A DNA stretch of 64,000 bases, from positions 166,134 to 230,133 of the forward strand of contig NZ_AFPO01000020.1 of the NCBI RefSeq assembly GCF_000218785.1. Reading direction: 5' to 3'. A program made the position numbers and the translations under genes. Position 1 is the first letter of the stretch. The number at the start of each line of letters is the position of its first letter. Below are positions 1 to 8,808 of the stretch, piece by piece. Origin of the DNA: Idiomarina sp. A28L. Lineage in GTDB: Bacteria > Pseudomonadota > Gammaproteobacteria > Enterobacterales > Alteromonadaceae. The notes under the pieces were generated by a model that worked only from the letters and a program-made list of their open reading frames with translations, made no database searches and had not been told where the DNA came from.

Positions 1-117
1 GAAAATTTAACACTTTTCATAAGCGGAATTACGTATACTGGGTATCTTAGGATATTCGCGAAAAACAGCCCTTTATGCTAGTCTACAGGCGCATTTATTG
101 GTGCGGCAGGAGCAAAA

Positions 118-336
118 ATGTTTGCTGAAAACTTTGAACAAATAGAAGCACTAATGACAAACCTTGCTATTGCTGTGCTGTTTTTATTGATCGGCTTAGC
201 TATTCACGATGTATTAAAGAAAGGTGATGTGCCAAAGTTTGGCCGCTATGCGGTTTGGCTGGTGTTGTTTCTTGGTATGGCGGGGTTTCTCGCCAAAGGC
301 GTGATTCAATTTATAATTGAAGCCAACCTGCAATAA
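118..336 (+). CDS. DUF2788 family small membrane protein
   Basis: A 72-residue protein with two predicted membrane segments, at about residues 13-31 and 42-65, joined by a short charged loop containing the motif KKGDVPKFGRY. A clear ribosome binding site (AGGAG at 108-112) lies 5 bases before the ATG. It resembles the DUF2788 proteins that precede ybfE-fldA in Vibrio/Shewanella-type genomes. That position is why I assign it, since no biochemical role is known. The stop codon lies just before the ybfE start, so the two are probably co-transcribed. The 117 bases upstream show no strong promoter. Confidence 0.75.
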   Translation: MFAENFEQIEALMTNLAIAVLFLLIGLAIHDVLKKGDVPKFGRYAVWLVLFLGMAGFLAKGVIQFIIEANLQ

Positions 337-349
337 AGATCATTACCTT

Positions 350-625
350 ATGGCTAAAGAAGCGAACGATAAAATTACTCCAGATTTATTTCAAAGTGAA
401 CGCAGGCCAGGGCGGCCGCGAAGTAATCCATTAACCCGTGAAGAGCAAATGCGCTTGAACAAGCGCCGGCAATTGCGCCGCGATAAAGAAAAAGGCCTTC
501 GGCGTGTTGAATTAAAGCTCGAAGCCGCCATGTATGAAGAATTGAATCGGCAAGCAGAAACGCTTGGCCTGAGCCGAAGTGCTCTAATAGAAACATTGCT
601 AAAACAAGCTTTAGCGAACAAGTAA
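350..625 (+). CDS. ybfE: YbfE family ribbon-helix-helix-like protein
   Basis: A 91-residue basic protein. The longest frame begins at a TTG at 317 inside the preceding gene. I chose the ATG at 350 because it gives the N-terminus MAKEANDK, which lines up with E. coli YbfE (MAKEQTDR). The ERRPGRPRSNPL motif near residue 18 and the basic R/K-rich middle are also shared. The C-terminal half (VELKLEAAMYEELNRQA...SRSALIETLL) has the pattern of a ribbon-helix-helix DNA-binding fold. In E. coli the gene is part of the LexA regulon and lies next to fldA, as here. I see no LexA box in front of it, so SOS control is not supported in this genome. Its cellular role is unknown. Confidence 0.75.
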   Translation: MAKEANDKITPDLFQSERRPGRPRSNPLTREEQMRLNKRRQLRRDKEKGLRRVELKLEAAMYEELNRQAETLGLSRSALIETLLKQALANK

Positions 626-672
626 TTATCCACCCATATTTATCCACTTAAGCAGATTGGAACACGTTAACT

Positions 673-1197
673 ATGGCAACTGTTGGACTATTCTTTGGCA
701 GCGATACCGGTAATACCGAAGCTGTTGCCCACATGATTCAAAAAGAACTGGGTAAGCATTTAATTGATGTTCAAGATATTGCGAAATCGAGTAAAGAAGA
801 GATCGCCGAATACGATTTACTGCTTTTCGGTATTCCAACTTGGTACTACGGCGAAGCCCAATGCGATTGGGATGATTTCTTCCCAGAGCTTGAAGATATC
901 GATTTTGAAGGCAAAATCGTGGCGATTTTCGGCTGTGGCGATCAAGAAGATTACGCTGAATACTTCCTTGATGCTATGGGCATGATTCGCGATATTGTAG
1001 AAGCTCGTGGCGGTATTATTATTGGCCACTGGCCTACCGATAGCTATCACTTCGAAGAATCGAAGGGCATGGCCGACGATAACCATTTTGTGGGTTTAGG
1101 TATCGATGAAGATCGTCAGCCTGAACTTACCAAAGAACGTGTTGAGCAATGGTGTGCGCAATTGCGTGATGAAATGGCCCTTGATCAACTCGATTAG
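673..1197 (+). CDS. fldA: Flavodoxin FldA (long-chain, FMN)
   Basis: A 174-residue acidic FMN electron carrier, close to the E. coli length of 176. The phosphate-binding loop SDTGNT is at residues 10-15. The aromatic residues that sandwich the isoalloxazine are in place: W57 in IPTWYYGEAQCDW and Y94 in GCGDQEDYAEYF. Family knowledge: it supplies low-potential electrons to biotin, methionine and isoprenoid synthesis enzymes and to radical-SAM activation. It sits directly upstream of fur, the usual gammaproteobacterial order. The loop insertion after residue 120 marks it as a long-chain flavodoxin. Confidence 0.96.
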   Translation: MATVGLFFGSDTGNTEAVAHMIQKELGKHLIDVQDIAKSSKEEIAEYDLLLFGIPTWYYGEAQCDWDDFFPELEDIDFEGKIVAIFGCGDQEDYAEYFLDAMGMIRDIVEARGGIIIGHWPTDSYHFEESKGMADDNHFVGLGIDEDRQPELTKERVEQWCAQLRDEMALDQLD

Positions 1198-1221
1198 GCT
1201 TTGTGGCGGTTTCAATAAGCA

Positions 1222-1251
1222 TTTCAATCCAGAACGAGATGTGGCTATAAT
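1222..1251 (+). promoter_or_regulatory. Probable sigma-70 promoter of fur
   Basis: A perfect -10 hexamer TATAAT at 1246-1251 is preceded 18 bases upstream by a weak -35 (TTTCAA, 1222-1227). It lies in the 86-base gap between fldA and fur, so fur can be expressed independently of fldA. The fur ribosome binding site AAGAGG is at 1271-1276. No convincing Fur box was found around it by eye. Confidence 0.5.
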
Positions 1252-1283
1252 TGTTGCCAGATTGTTATTAAAGAGGAACTGAA

Positions 1284-1751
1284 ATGAGCAATGCTGATGT
1301 TCAACTGAAAAAAGCCGGTTTAAAGGTAACATCGCCACGAATTAAAATTCTAGATGTTATGAAAAACCCAGATCACCAGCATATCAGTGCCGAAGATGTG
1401 TATAAAATTTTACTTGAGCAAGGCGATGAAGTAGGCCTTGCTACGGTTTATCGGGTGCTGAACCAATTTGATGATGCCGGTATTGTTACCCGCCATCACT
1501 TTGAAGGTGGCCGCTCGGTGTTTGAACTAAGCGCCAAAGCACACCACGATCATTTAGTTTGCCTTACATGTGGCCGCGTTATTGAGTTTGAAGACGATAC
1601 TATCGAGCGCCGTCAGCTTTCAGTAGCGAAAGAACATGGCATTAAGCTTACCAATCACAGCCTATATCTCTACGGTGAATGCAAAAAACCAGATACCTGT
1701 GAGCACAACTCCGAAGATGCCAATCATCAACGAATCGAGTTATCACAATGA
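1284..1751 (+). CDS. fur: Ferric uptake regulator Fur
   Basis: A 155-residue repressor that binds DNA with Fe2+ and controls iron acquisition. The N-terminal winged helix spans about residues 1-84, with the recognition-helix motif ATVYRVLNQF at 53-62. The dimerisation domain carries the metal ligands: the HHDH cluster at 87-90, C93 and C96 (CLTC), and C133 and C139. It is slightly longer than E. coli Fur (148 aa) at the acidic C-terminus. Its last codons overlap the next gene as ATGA (1748-1751), so the downstream oxidoreductase is translationally coupled to it. Confidence 0.97.
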   Translation: MSNADVQLKKAGLKVTSPRIKILDVMKNPDHQHISAEDVYKILLEQGDEVGLATVYRVLNQFDDAGIVTRHHFEGGRSVFELSAKAHHDHLVCLTCGRVIEFEDDTIERRQLSVAKEHGIKLTNHSLYLYGECKKPDTCEHNSEDANHQRIELSQ

Positions 1752-2791
1752 AATATATGATTTACGGCGCTACCGGTTATACCGGTGAATTGATCGCCAA
1801 AGAAGCGAGTGCACAAGGCCAAAAACCACTATTAGCTGGGCGTAACCCTGAAAAAGTGGCCGCTATGGCTAAAGAATTAGGTTTAGCCCACAAATCGTTT
1901 GCTTTAGAGAGCGTATCGCAAGTTGCTGCAGAGCTTGCCGATGTAGATTTAGTTATTCATTGTGCCGGGCCATTCGAGCTCACTGCAGAAATCATGATGA
2001 AAGCCTGCATTGAAAGCAAAACCCACTACCTAGATATTACCGGCGAACTTGATATTTTCGAACTTGCGTTCAGCTTTCATGAACAAGCAAAAGCTGCCGG
2101 TGTTGTGCTCTGCCCTGGTGTAGGTTTCGATGTTATACCCACCGATTGCGTTGCCGCACAGTTAAAGGCGAAAATGCCTGATGCTACGCATCTGCAATTA
2201 GGTTTTGATTCTCGCTCACGTATGAGCCGAGGCACTGCTAAAACCAGCGCGCGGCGCATTGGTGAAGGTGGCGCGGTTCGTAAAAATGGTAAAATCACCA
2301 ATGTTCCTTTGGCATATAAATCGAAGAAAATCGATTTTGGTGGTGGCGAGAAACTGGCCATGACAATCCCTTGGGGCGATGTTTCCACCGCGTATCACAG
2401 TACCGGTATCGGTAATATTGAAGTATTTATTCCAGCAAGCCCAAAACTTGTGAGCCGCATGCGTAAAATGAATTGGCTGCGTTGGTTATTCCGTATGGAA
2501 TTTATGAAAAACTGGTTGATGAAGAAAATTGATGCACAACCAGCTGGGCCGAAAGATGAAGAGCGTGCGAAATACTATACGTGGGTGTGGGGCGAAGCGC
2601 GCAATGCCAAGGGCGATGTTGAAACCATGCGCAAGCAGGTGTTGAACGGCTACACGTTAACCGCCAAAGGCGCAGTAACCATGGCCAACCATGTGCTTAC
2701 CACTGAGCATGAAGGCGGCTTTAGCACCCCTTCTAAGCTTTATGGCGCTGATTTAGTTGAACAGTTTTTATATACACCTGAAGCTGAATAA
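1748..2791 (+). CDS. Saccharopine dehydrogenase-like NAD(P)-binding oxidoreductase
   Basis: A 347-residue protein with an N-terminal Rossmann fold (MIYGATGYTGELIAKEA, residues 4-20; nucleotide-binding LLAGRNPEK near 29-37). It belongs to the saccharopine dehydrogenase-like / trans-acting enoyl reductase superfamily. Bacterial members of this size are mostly uncharacterised and need not act on saccharopine. The motif CPGVGFDVIPTDCVA near residues 120-134 is typical of the family. It starts inside the fur stop codon (ATGA), so it is part of the fur operon. The operon ends at the terminator at 2821. The substrate cannot be named from sequence. Confidence 0.8.
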   Translation: MKYMIYGATGYTGELIAKEASAQGQKPLLAGRNPEKVAAMAKELGLAHKSFALESVSQVAAELADVDLVIHCAGPFELTAEIMMKACIESKTHYLDITGELDIFELAFSFHEQAKAAGVVLCPGVGFDVIPTDCVAAQLKAKMPDATHLQLGFDSRSRMSRGTAKTSARRIGEGGAVRKNGKITNVPLAYKSKKIDFGGGEKLAMTIPWGDVSTAYHSTGIGNIEVFIPASPKLVSRMRKMNWLRWLFRMEFMKNWLMKKIDAQPAGPKDEERAKYYTWVWGEARNAKGDVETMRKQVLNGYTLTAKGAVTMANHVLTTEHEGGFSTPSKLYGADLVEQFLYTPEAE

Positions 2792-2820
2792 ATACATTTA
2801 TTCAGCACAGCCATAACAAC

Positions 2821-2845
2821 AAAAAGGGGCCTTTGGCCCCTTTTT
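2821..2845. terminator. Bidirectional rho-independent terminator
   Basis: The stem GGGGCC/GGCCCC with a TTT loop is flanked by five A on the left and five T on the right, so it can stop transcripts from either direction. It follows the fur-operon oxidoreductase. It also lies beyond the leftward glnS gene, whose stop codon is about 70 bases away. Confidence 0.9.
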
Positions 2846-2860
2846 CATTCTTACTTATTT

Positions 2861-2904
2861 TAGTGCTTATTTAAGTGCTTGTTTAAGTGCTTGTTTAAGT
2901 GCTT
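2861..2904. repeat. 12-bp tandem repeat downstream of glnS
   Basis: About 3.7 head-to-tail copies of a 12-base unit (AAGTGCTTGTTT). The first copy has two changes and the last is partial. It lies between the terminator and the glnS stop codon and is not translated. A short repeat like this can vary in copy number by slippage; no function is evident. Confidence 0.85.
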
Positions 2905-2914
2905 AAGTAAGCCA

Positions 2915-4582
2915 CTAATCAGCGATTTTCGCCCAACTATCGCGCAAATCAACGGTACGATTAAAAACTAACTTTTCGGCGCTGGAATCTTTGCTATCTA
3001 AGCAAAAATACCCCATGCGCTCAAACTGGAAGCCCTGCTCCGGTTCGGCTTTTGCTAGTGAAGGCTCTACAAAGCCATTCATCACAATTAGCGAATCTGG
3101 ATTTAGCGCTTCATCAAGTGTTTCCGCAGCACCCGGATTTGGAATGCTAAACAAGCGATCGTACAAGCGAATTTCAGCTGGAACACCATGCTCTGCCGAT
3201 ACCCAATGAATAACGCCTTTTACTTTACGACCATCAGCAGGATCTACACCCAGAGTTTCAGGATCGTAACTACAGAAGATAGTTGTTATTTCACCATTCG
3301 CATCTTTTTCTACACGCTCAGCTTTAATCACATAAGCATTACGCAAGCGTACTTCTTTTCCTAACACCAAGCGCTTAAATTTCTTATTCGCTTCTTCGCG
3401 GAAATCTTCACGCTCAATATACAGCTCACGAGTAAATGGAACATCGCGCGTACCCATCGCATCATTATTCGGGTGATTTGGCGATTGCAGCGTTTCCGTA
3501 CTGCCTTCAGCAAAGTTCTCAATCACTACTTTTACCGGATCTAAAACGGCTAACGAGCGCGGTGCATTTTCGTTTAAATCATCACGAATACACGATTCTA
3601 AAATACCCATCTCAACCATGTTATCCATTTTGGTAACACCAATGCGATGCGCAAACTCACGAATAGAGCCCGGCGTATAGCCACGGCGGCGTAAGCCGGC
3701 AATCGTAGGCATACGCGGGTCGTCCCAGCCACTCACGTAGTTATCGGTAACCAACAAGTTGAGCTTACGCTTACTCATTACCGTGTATTCCAAATTTAAT
3801 CGCGAAAACTCAATCTGCTGCGGGTGACAAGGAATGCTGATGTTATCGAGTACCCAATCATACAAACGGCGGTTATCTTGGAACTCTAAGGTGCAAAGCG
3901 AATGGGTAATGCCTTCAAGGGCATCCGAAATACAGTGGGTAAAATCGTACATCGGGTAAACACACCATTTATCAGCGGTTTGGTGATGGTGTACATGACG
4001 AATACGATAAATAATTGGGTCGCGCATACACATAAACGGCGATGCCATATCAATTTTAGCCCTTAGTGAACAATGGCCTTCTGGATATTCACCGGCTGTC
4101 ATTTTGGCAAATTCCGCTAGGTTTTCCGCCACCGAAGTATCACGGTATGGGCTGTTTTTACCCGGTTCTTTTAACGTGCCACGCAGTTCACGAATAACTT
4201 CCTGCGGTGAGAAATCAACATAGGCCAAGCCCTTTTCGATAAGCTCAACAGCAAAACCATGCAAGGCATCGAAATAATCTGAAGAATACCGTTCTTTCCC
4301 TTCCCACTCGTAACCTAACCAACGCACATCAGCTTTGATCGCACTCACATATTCCATGCTTTCTTTTAGCGGATTGGTATCATCGAAGCGCAAATTACAG
4401 GTACCTTGATAATCACCAGCAATACCGAAGTTTAAAACTATCGATTTAGCATGGCCAATATGCAGATAACCATTAGGCTCTGGCGGAAACCGAGTATGCA
4501 CCATTGTATGCTTACCCGATGCCAAATCTTGATCGATGATCTTACGAATAAAATTGGTTGAGCGAGAGGCGCTTTCGGCCAT
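2915..4582 (-). CDS. glnS: Glutaminyl-tRNA synthetase
   Basis: A 555-residue class I aminoacyl-tRNA synthetase, matching the E. coli length of 554. It charges tRNA-Gln with glutamine. The HIGH motif is at residues 41-44 ([15 protein letters not shown]), and the KMSKS-type loop appears as VMSKRKL near residue 270. The tRNA acceptor-binding and two C-terminal beta-barrel domains follow at normal spacing. A GGAG sequence lies 9 bases before the ATG. It is separated from the upstream pxpC gene by about 115 bases, so it probably has its own promoter. Confidence 0.97.
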   Translation of the reverse strand: MAESASRSTNFIRKIIDQDLASGKHTMVHTRFPPEPNGYLHIGHAKSIVLNFGIAGDYQGTCNLRFDDTNPLKESMEYVSAIKADVRWLGYEWEGKERYSSDYFDALHGFAVELIEKGLAYVDFSPQEVIRELRGTLKEPGKNSPYRDTSVAENLAEFAKMTAGEYPEGHCSLRAKIDMASPFMCMRDPIIYRIRHVHHHQTADKWCVYPMYDFTHCISDALEGITHSLCTLEFQDNRRLYDWVLDNISIPCHPQQIEFSRLNLEYTVMSKRKLNLLVTDNYVSGWDDPRMPTIAGLRRRGYTPGSIREFAHRIGVTKMDNMVEMGILESCIRDDLNENAPRSLAVLDPVKVVIENFAEGSTETLQSPNHPNNDAMGTRDVPFTRELYIEREDFREEANKKFKRLVLGKEVRLRNAYVIKAERVEKDANGEITTIFCSYDPETLGVDPADGRKVKGVIHWVSAEHGVPAEIRLYDRLFSIPNPGAAETLDEALNPDSLIVMNGFVEPSLAKAEPEQGFQFERMGYFCLDSKDSSAEKLVFNRTVDLRDSWAKIAD

Positions 4583-4697
4583 TCAGGTATACTCCAAAAA
4601 TCTATTGTGCTGAAATTGTGCATTGCCTACTAAGGCGCTCACGAAAAAGCGCTGGCAAGGCATCATAAAACGCTATGATCGCAATATTATGCGCAGC

Positions 4698-5624
4698 TTA
4701 CAAGCCGAAAAAACGAAGATATCGGCGCATTTGCTGCTGGCCCTCGGCAAGGCTCATAGGTTGAAAGCGAATTTTCGCCCCAGGCGTGCACTGCGCTAAG
4801 CGAAAACCATCGAGTGGAAGAATATTACCAAGCTTTGGATAGCCGCCAAGGGTTTGCCGATCTTCCAACATAATAATCGGTTGGCCATTTGCCGGAACCT
4901 GCACTGCACCATAGCTAACCCCCTCAGAAAGAAAGCTTTGCGCTGGGGTTTTAACTTCAGGCCCCTCTAATCGAGCACCCATGCGATTGCTATTTTGGCT
5001 CAAAGTAAATTCACTATGCCAAACCGTTTGCCACGCTTCTTTACCGAATTCGTGTTGTTGATAACCAGGTATCAAGTGCAACACTAATTCTTGGCTGATT
5101 TCCGGTAAATATTGCATCGGTATTTCGCGGCTCAGGGTTTCTTCTTGCAAATGCCCACAAGGCAGTTCATCGCCGGCTTTTAACGCCGAACCTTTGCCAC
5201 CCACCCCACCGAGATGATCGCGCTGCACGCTAGAACGGCTGCCCAATACTAGTTTAGTTTGAAAGCCGCCACTCACTGCAATATAGGCACGAAAACCGTA
5301 GCGTGGTGTAGCGAATTTTAAACGATCCCCTTGTCGCACCCAAAAGCTACGCCAAGGTGGTTGTGGCTCACCGTTTACAGTAAGGTTTAAATCACCCCCA
5401 GTAACTGCCACCATGGTTTGGGTCCGCGATTCAAGTTCGAGGCCACCCGCAGTTACTTCAATTACTGCAGCATCGGGATGATTATCGAGCAAACGATTTG
5501 CCCAGCTTGCAGATTTAGCATCTAAAGGGCCACCACGAGTTACGCCAAGGTGCTGGTAACGCAGCCGCCCGGTATCTTGCAGCAGGCTTAAAATTCCGCC
5601 CTTAATTACTCGAAAGCCGGTCAT
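4698..5624 (-). CDS. pxpC: 5-oxoprolinase subunit C
   Basis: A 308-residue member of the biotin-dependent carboxyltransferase-like (KipA/AHS2) family. The N-terminal signature QDTGRLRYQHLGVTRGGPLD (residues 17-36) is typical. With PxpA and PxpB it forms the bacterial ATP-dependent 5-oxoprolinase, which opens pyroglutamate to glutamate and clears a damaged form of glutamine/glutamate. Its start overlaps the end of pxpB by 4 bases, and it is the last gene of the operon. The E. coli homologue is YbgK. Confidence 0.93.
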   Translation of the reverse strand: MTGFRVIKGGILSLLQDTGRLRYQHLGVTRGGPLDAKSASWANRLLDNHPDAAVIEVTAGGLELESRTQTMVAVTGGDLNLTVNGEPQPPWRSFWVRQGDRLKFATPRYGFRAYIAVSGGFQTKLVLGSRSSVQRDHLGGVGGKGSALKAGDELPCGHLQEETLSREIPMQYLPEISQELVLHLIPGYQQHEFGKEAWQTVWHSEFTLSQNSNRMGARLEGPEVKTPAQSFLSEGVSYGAVQVPANGQPIIMLEDRQTLGGYPKLGNILPLDGFRLAQCTPGAKIRFQPMSLAEGQQQMRRYLRFFGL

Positions 5625-6448
5625 GCTGAACCTCCCTGCTCTGCTTCATATTGCAACCTAGCCTTTTCATATTCGGTTTTCGACATTGGTTTGAAGCGAA
5701 TACGATCCCCAACCTGCACAGGCGTTAGTGGCAGTGTTTTCTTTGCTGTGGAAGCAGCTTCAGCACTACCTTCAGGGTTAAACCAAACAAAGGGGCTAAA
5801 GCCTAATATGTTCCATCCACCGGGTGATTCTTGCGGATAAACAGCAGTTTGCCCCTCAGCAATACCTACGCTGCCCGCTGCAATGCCTTTCCGCGGATTC
5901 GCTAACCGTGGAAGTTGAATACGCTCATCAAGGGCGCCCAAATAAGCAAAGCCAGGCGCAAACCCTAGCGCATACACTTGATAATCGCGGCCACTATGAA
6001 TGGCTATCACTTCATCGCGCGTTAACCCGGATATTTCACAAATTTTTGCCATATCATTTTCGGCCGCGCTATCGCTTTCTTCGTAATAGTAAACCGGAAC
6101 CTCTACCAATTTACCCGGTGCTTCTGCATCAGCCGACCAAGGGCTGCATAGCCAAGGTGTGTTTTCGGCAATAGTATCGAGCGCTTGTTCTAAATCATAA
6201 GTACGCACAGCTCTTGGCTCGTAATACACCAATAGGCTGGCATACGAAGGTACTACTTCGTAAACCACTTCACCAAGCTCGGCAATAATGGCAGCTCGAA
6301 TACTCGCTAAAAACCCAGGCATACATGGGTCGAGTTTTTGCCCAAACTGCATTAACAATGCATCAATGCCGGCATTCACAAAAGTGGGCTGCGGACGCTT
6401 CGGCGCTTGCTCGCTTTCCGAACTTATTGGTTGCGTTGCATTATTCAT
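5621..6448 (-). CDS. pxpB: 5-oxoprolinase subunit B
   Basis: A 275-residue KipI/AHS1-family protein. Family motifs include YALGFAPGFAYLG near residue 160 and RKGIAAGSVGIAEGQTAVYP, followed by SPGGWNILG. It is about 55 residues longer than E. coli PxpB (218 aa). The extra length lies in the N-terminal lead-in (polar, Ser/Glu/Gln-rich) and at the C-terminus. It overlaps pxpA by 4 bases upstream and pxpC by 4 bases downstream, indicating tight translational coupling of a stoichiometric complex. In Bacillus the homologous pair was first described as a kinase inhibitor (KipI/KipA); the complete pxpABC set here favours 5-oxoprolinase. Confidence 0.93.
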   Translation of the reverse strand: MNNATQPISSESEQAPKRPQPTFVNAGIDALLMQFGQKLDPCMPGFLASIRAAIIAELGEVVYEVVPSYASLLVYYEPRAVRTYDLEQALDTIAENTPWLCSPWSADAEAPGKLVEVPVYYYEESDSAAENDMAKICEISGLTRDEVIAIHSGRDYQVYALGFAPGFAYLGALDERIQLPRLANPRKGIAAGSVGIAEGQTAVYPQESPGGWNILGFSPFVWFNPEGSAEAASTAKKTLPLTPVQVGDRIRFKPMSKTEYEKARLQYEAEQGGSA

Positions 6449-7194
6449 GAAAATTCCTTACTTGCACGAATAGCTTGCACTGCGGCAAGCGCTTCTGGTG
6501 TATCACCATGCACACAGAGCGTATCAACATCTAATTGTATTACCTTACCGGCAAGGCTAGTTACCGAGCCTGAGCGAGCTAATTGCAGCGCCTGGCTAAG
6601 CATAGCCGTTGCATCATGAATTACCGCTCCTGGTTCACTACGAGGCACTAGTGCCCCACTATCGGTGTAAGCACGATCAGCGAAAGCTTCAAACCAAAGT
6701 TTAACGCCAAATTTTGCGGCTAATGCTTGCCAATGTTCAACGTTCTCTTGCGCCAATATTACCAGAGGCAAACTGCTATCAAACGCTTGAACAGCTCGCA
6801 AAATAGCCTTAAAGGTGGCATCGTTTTGCAACATATCGTGGTACAGCGCACCGTGTGGTTTTACATAAGCAATTTTGCTGTTTTCCGCTCGGCAAAAACC
6901 ATCAAGAGCGGCTATTTGATAAAGCACCGTAGCTTCTACTTCCGCAGGGCTCAACGCCATTGAACGGCGGCCAAACCCAAGCAAATCAGGATATGCCGGG
7001 TGGGCTCCTACTCTCACCTTGTGTTTTGCAGCCATAGCTACCGTTTTCTGCATAATAAGCGGATCGCCAGCGTGAAACCCACAGGCTATATTTGCGCAAT
7101 CAATGAACGGCATTATTTCGGCATCATTACCCATGCGCCAAGGCCCAAGGCCCTCGCCAAGATCACAATTGAGGAGTATTCGTTTACTTGCCAT
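6445..7194 (-). CDS. pxpA: 5-oxoprolinase subunit A (LamB/YcsF family)
   Basis: A 249-residue TIM-barrel-like LamB/YcsF protein. Characteristic stretches are LNCDLGEGLGPW near the N-terminus, ANIACGFHAGDP, GAHPAYPDLLGFGRR and VKPHGALYHDM. It is the catalytic-partner subunit of the ATP-dependent 5-oxoprolinase. It is the first pxp gene, but it overlaps by 11 bases a gene for a small membrane protein (7184-7585), so that protein probably leads the operon. Confidence 0.94.
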   Translation of the reverse strand: MASKRILLNCDLGEGLGPWRMGNDAEIMPFIDCANIACGFHAGDPLIMQKTVAMAAKHKVRVGAHPAYPDLLGFGRRSMALSPAEVEATVLYQIAALDGFCRAENSKIAYVKPHGALYHDMLQNDATFKAILRAVQAFDSSLPLVILAQENVEHWQALAAKFGVKLWFEAFADRAYTDSGALVPRSEPGAVIHDATAMLSQALQLARSGSVTSLAGKVIQLDVDTLCVHGDTPEALAAVQAIRASKEFS

Positions 7195-7585
7195 CGCTCT
7201 TATTGCCTTTTTGATATTTCTCAGAAAAGCGCACTTGCATCAAGAAGAAAGTATAAATACCAATACCTAAGGCAGCTATCCACATGGTGGGCCACCCCAG
7301 ATACCAAAGCCGATGCTCAAAGAAAATCGCTATCGTGCCTACTAAACCGAAAGTGGTAAGTGCTGTAGCTGCATAAGTTCCATATACGGCGCCTTTTTGC
7401 ACTGTATCTAGGCGCATTAAACCGGCAATAGTGCCCAAAATAATTCCCCAAGCAATTGGGTTAAACGCTTGGTACCAATTGAGGCCAGTGTTAGCAATCA
7501 AGCCCAATAAATCTTGTGGGTCTGATAATAATAAAATCAATCCAATCGGGGCGGTAACCAAAGCAATAATACGTTGTATGTTCAT
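7184..7585 (-). CDS. Four-helix membrane protein leading the pxp operon
   Basis: A 133-residue hydrophobic protein of no recognised family. It has four likely membrane helices, at about residues 5-25, 43-58, 68-88 and 96-116, and a short basic, charged tail (EKYQKGNKSDGK). Its 3' end overlaps the pxpA start by 11 bases, so it is co-translated with the 5-oxoprolinase subunits. Other pxp operons often carry a transporter for the substrate. This protein is too small to be a known permease of that kind, so a role in uptake is only a guess from position. Confidence 0.65.
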   Translation of the reverse strand: MNIQRIIALVTAPIGLILLLSDPQDLLGLIANTGLNWYQAFNPIAWGIILGTIAGLMRLDTVQKGAVYGTYAATALTTFGLVGTIAIFFEHRLWYLGWPTMWIAALGIGIYTFFLMQVRFSEKYQKGNKSDGK

Positions 7586-7732
7586 TTTTAATCCATACTG
7601 TTAAACCTAAGCATTGATAATGCCAGATACGCAATTAGAAACAAACCAGACCATGGTAGGGGGAGGCTGATTGATCTGCGAATTCGGCACCCAAAGCGGG
7701 AATTTTCGCGTTAACATCAGCCCTAAACTGAA

Positions 7733-7767
7733 AAGCGCCAACATCGTTCATATGTTGGCACTTTTTA
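7733..7767. terminator. Hairpin terminator between hydrolase gene and pxp operon
   Basis: An 8-bp perfect stem (GCCAACAT/ATGTTGGC at 7737-7744 and 7752-7759) is flanked by AAAA on the left and a T run on the right. It lies just beyond the stop of the leftward alpha/beta hydrolase gene. The remaining gap up to 7797 and from 7586 must also contain the pxp operon promoter, which I could not place confidently. Confidence 0.75.
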
Positions 7768-7797
7768 TTTTGCGGTTTTCTTTGTGCTAATGAACAT

Positions 7798-8736
7798 TCA
7801 TTGTACGCTTCGAAGAAACTCGAAAATACGCTGATTCACCAATTCAGCCCGTTCTAAATGCGGCGTATGCCCTGCACCTTCAACGGTTAAGAAATCAACC
7901 ACGTTAGCATCAGCCAACACACCTTCCGAGTAACTGTAAGGCACAACCGCATCTTGTGTTCCCCAAATTAATTGGATTGGTTGGTTATTTTCCCGGGTTT
8001 GCCGATAATATTGCGGGTGGTTTTCGGTAGTAAACGCATAAAACGAGGAAGTTAACGCTTGCGTGAATCCTCGAAACGTAAGCTGCGCACTGTAAGCCTT
8101 TTTCATCGCTTCGGAATCTTGTGCAAGCAGGTATGGCGCTTCGAAGCTTTGTTGAATAGTAGGCACATAAAACCCAGAAAGCATGTAATAGCCAATTCGT
8201 TCAGGCATCGGCGGCGGCTGTAACGGCTGATGCAGCGGTGCAATCAAAATGTTTGCCGCTACTCGTTCCGGGTGGTTTGCTGCAGTACGCATCACTATCG
8301 CCCCGCCCATGGAAAGCCCAGCTAACACCACCGGCTGCTGAATATCTAAAGCATCTAAGAGCTCAACCAGCTGCGCTTCAAACACTTGGCCGTTGTATTG
8401 CACACGAGGCCTATCAGAGTATCCGCGGCCAAGAAGGTCGTAACGCAATACGCGGTAGCCGGCATCGCGCAACGCGCGATATGTACCGCCCCAAACTTCC
8501 ATAGGGATACTAAAACCATGAACCAATACAACCACTGGCCCATCTGCAGGGCCACTTAATTCATAGTGAGTAAAACCTGAGCTCAGCTCTACAAATTGCC
8601 CTGGTGCCTCTGCACGAGTTTCTGGGTTTAAGCGTTTTGATTCTACAAAATTCTGCTGATGGGAAATAAATACATAGCCTAATATCGCCAGTAACAGCAC
8701 TACCAATGCAATACCGAACCACTTCAAAACTCTCAT
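7798..8736 (-). CDS. Membrane-anchored alpha/beta hydrolase
   Basis: A 312-residue protein with one N-terminal membrane segment (about residues 5-24), then an alpha/beta-hydrolase domain facing the periplasm. The oxyanion motif VVLVHGFS is near residue 75. The nucleophile elbow GLSMGGA is near residue 144. A late Asp (WGTQDAVVP) and His (GAGHTPH) complete the catalytic triad. The fold covers esterases, lipases and C-C hydrolases; the substrate is not predictable. It is read leftward as a single gene, with a terminator after it and a 72-base gap to the PhzF gene upstream. Confidence 0.85.
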   Translation of the reverse strand: MRVLKWFGIALVVLLLAILGYVFISHQQNFVESKRLNPETRAEAPGQFVELSSGFTHYELSGPADGPVVVLVHGFSIPMEVWGGTYRALRDAGYRVLRYDLLGRGYSDRPRVQYNGQVFEAQLVELLDALDIQQPVVLAGLSMGGAIVMRTAANHPERVAANILIAPLHQPLQPPPMPERIGYYMLSGFYVPTIQQSFEAPYLLAQDSEAMKKAYSAQLTFRGFTQALTSSFYAFTTENHPQYYRQTRENNQPIQLIWGTQDAVVPYSYSEGVLADANVVDFLTVEGAGHTPHLERAELVNQRIFEFLRSVQ

Positions 8737-8808
8737 TATTCATTCCTTTAATGTAAGGCTCTAGTGGCCTAAACGCGAATACTTGGCAATCCATTTCAAT
8801 ACTAGAAA

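Noticed and set aside
200-350. LexA (SOS) box in front of ybfE
   Set aside because: E. coli ybfE is LexA-regulated, but I could not find a CTGT-N8-ACAG palindrome here or upstream of the DUF2788 gene.
1200-1284. Fur box at the fur promoter
   Set aside because: No 19-base Fur-like inverted repeat near the promoter; only AT-rich sequence.
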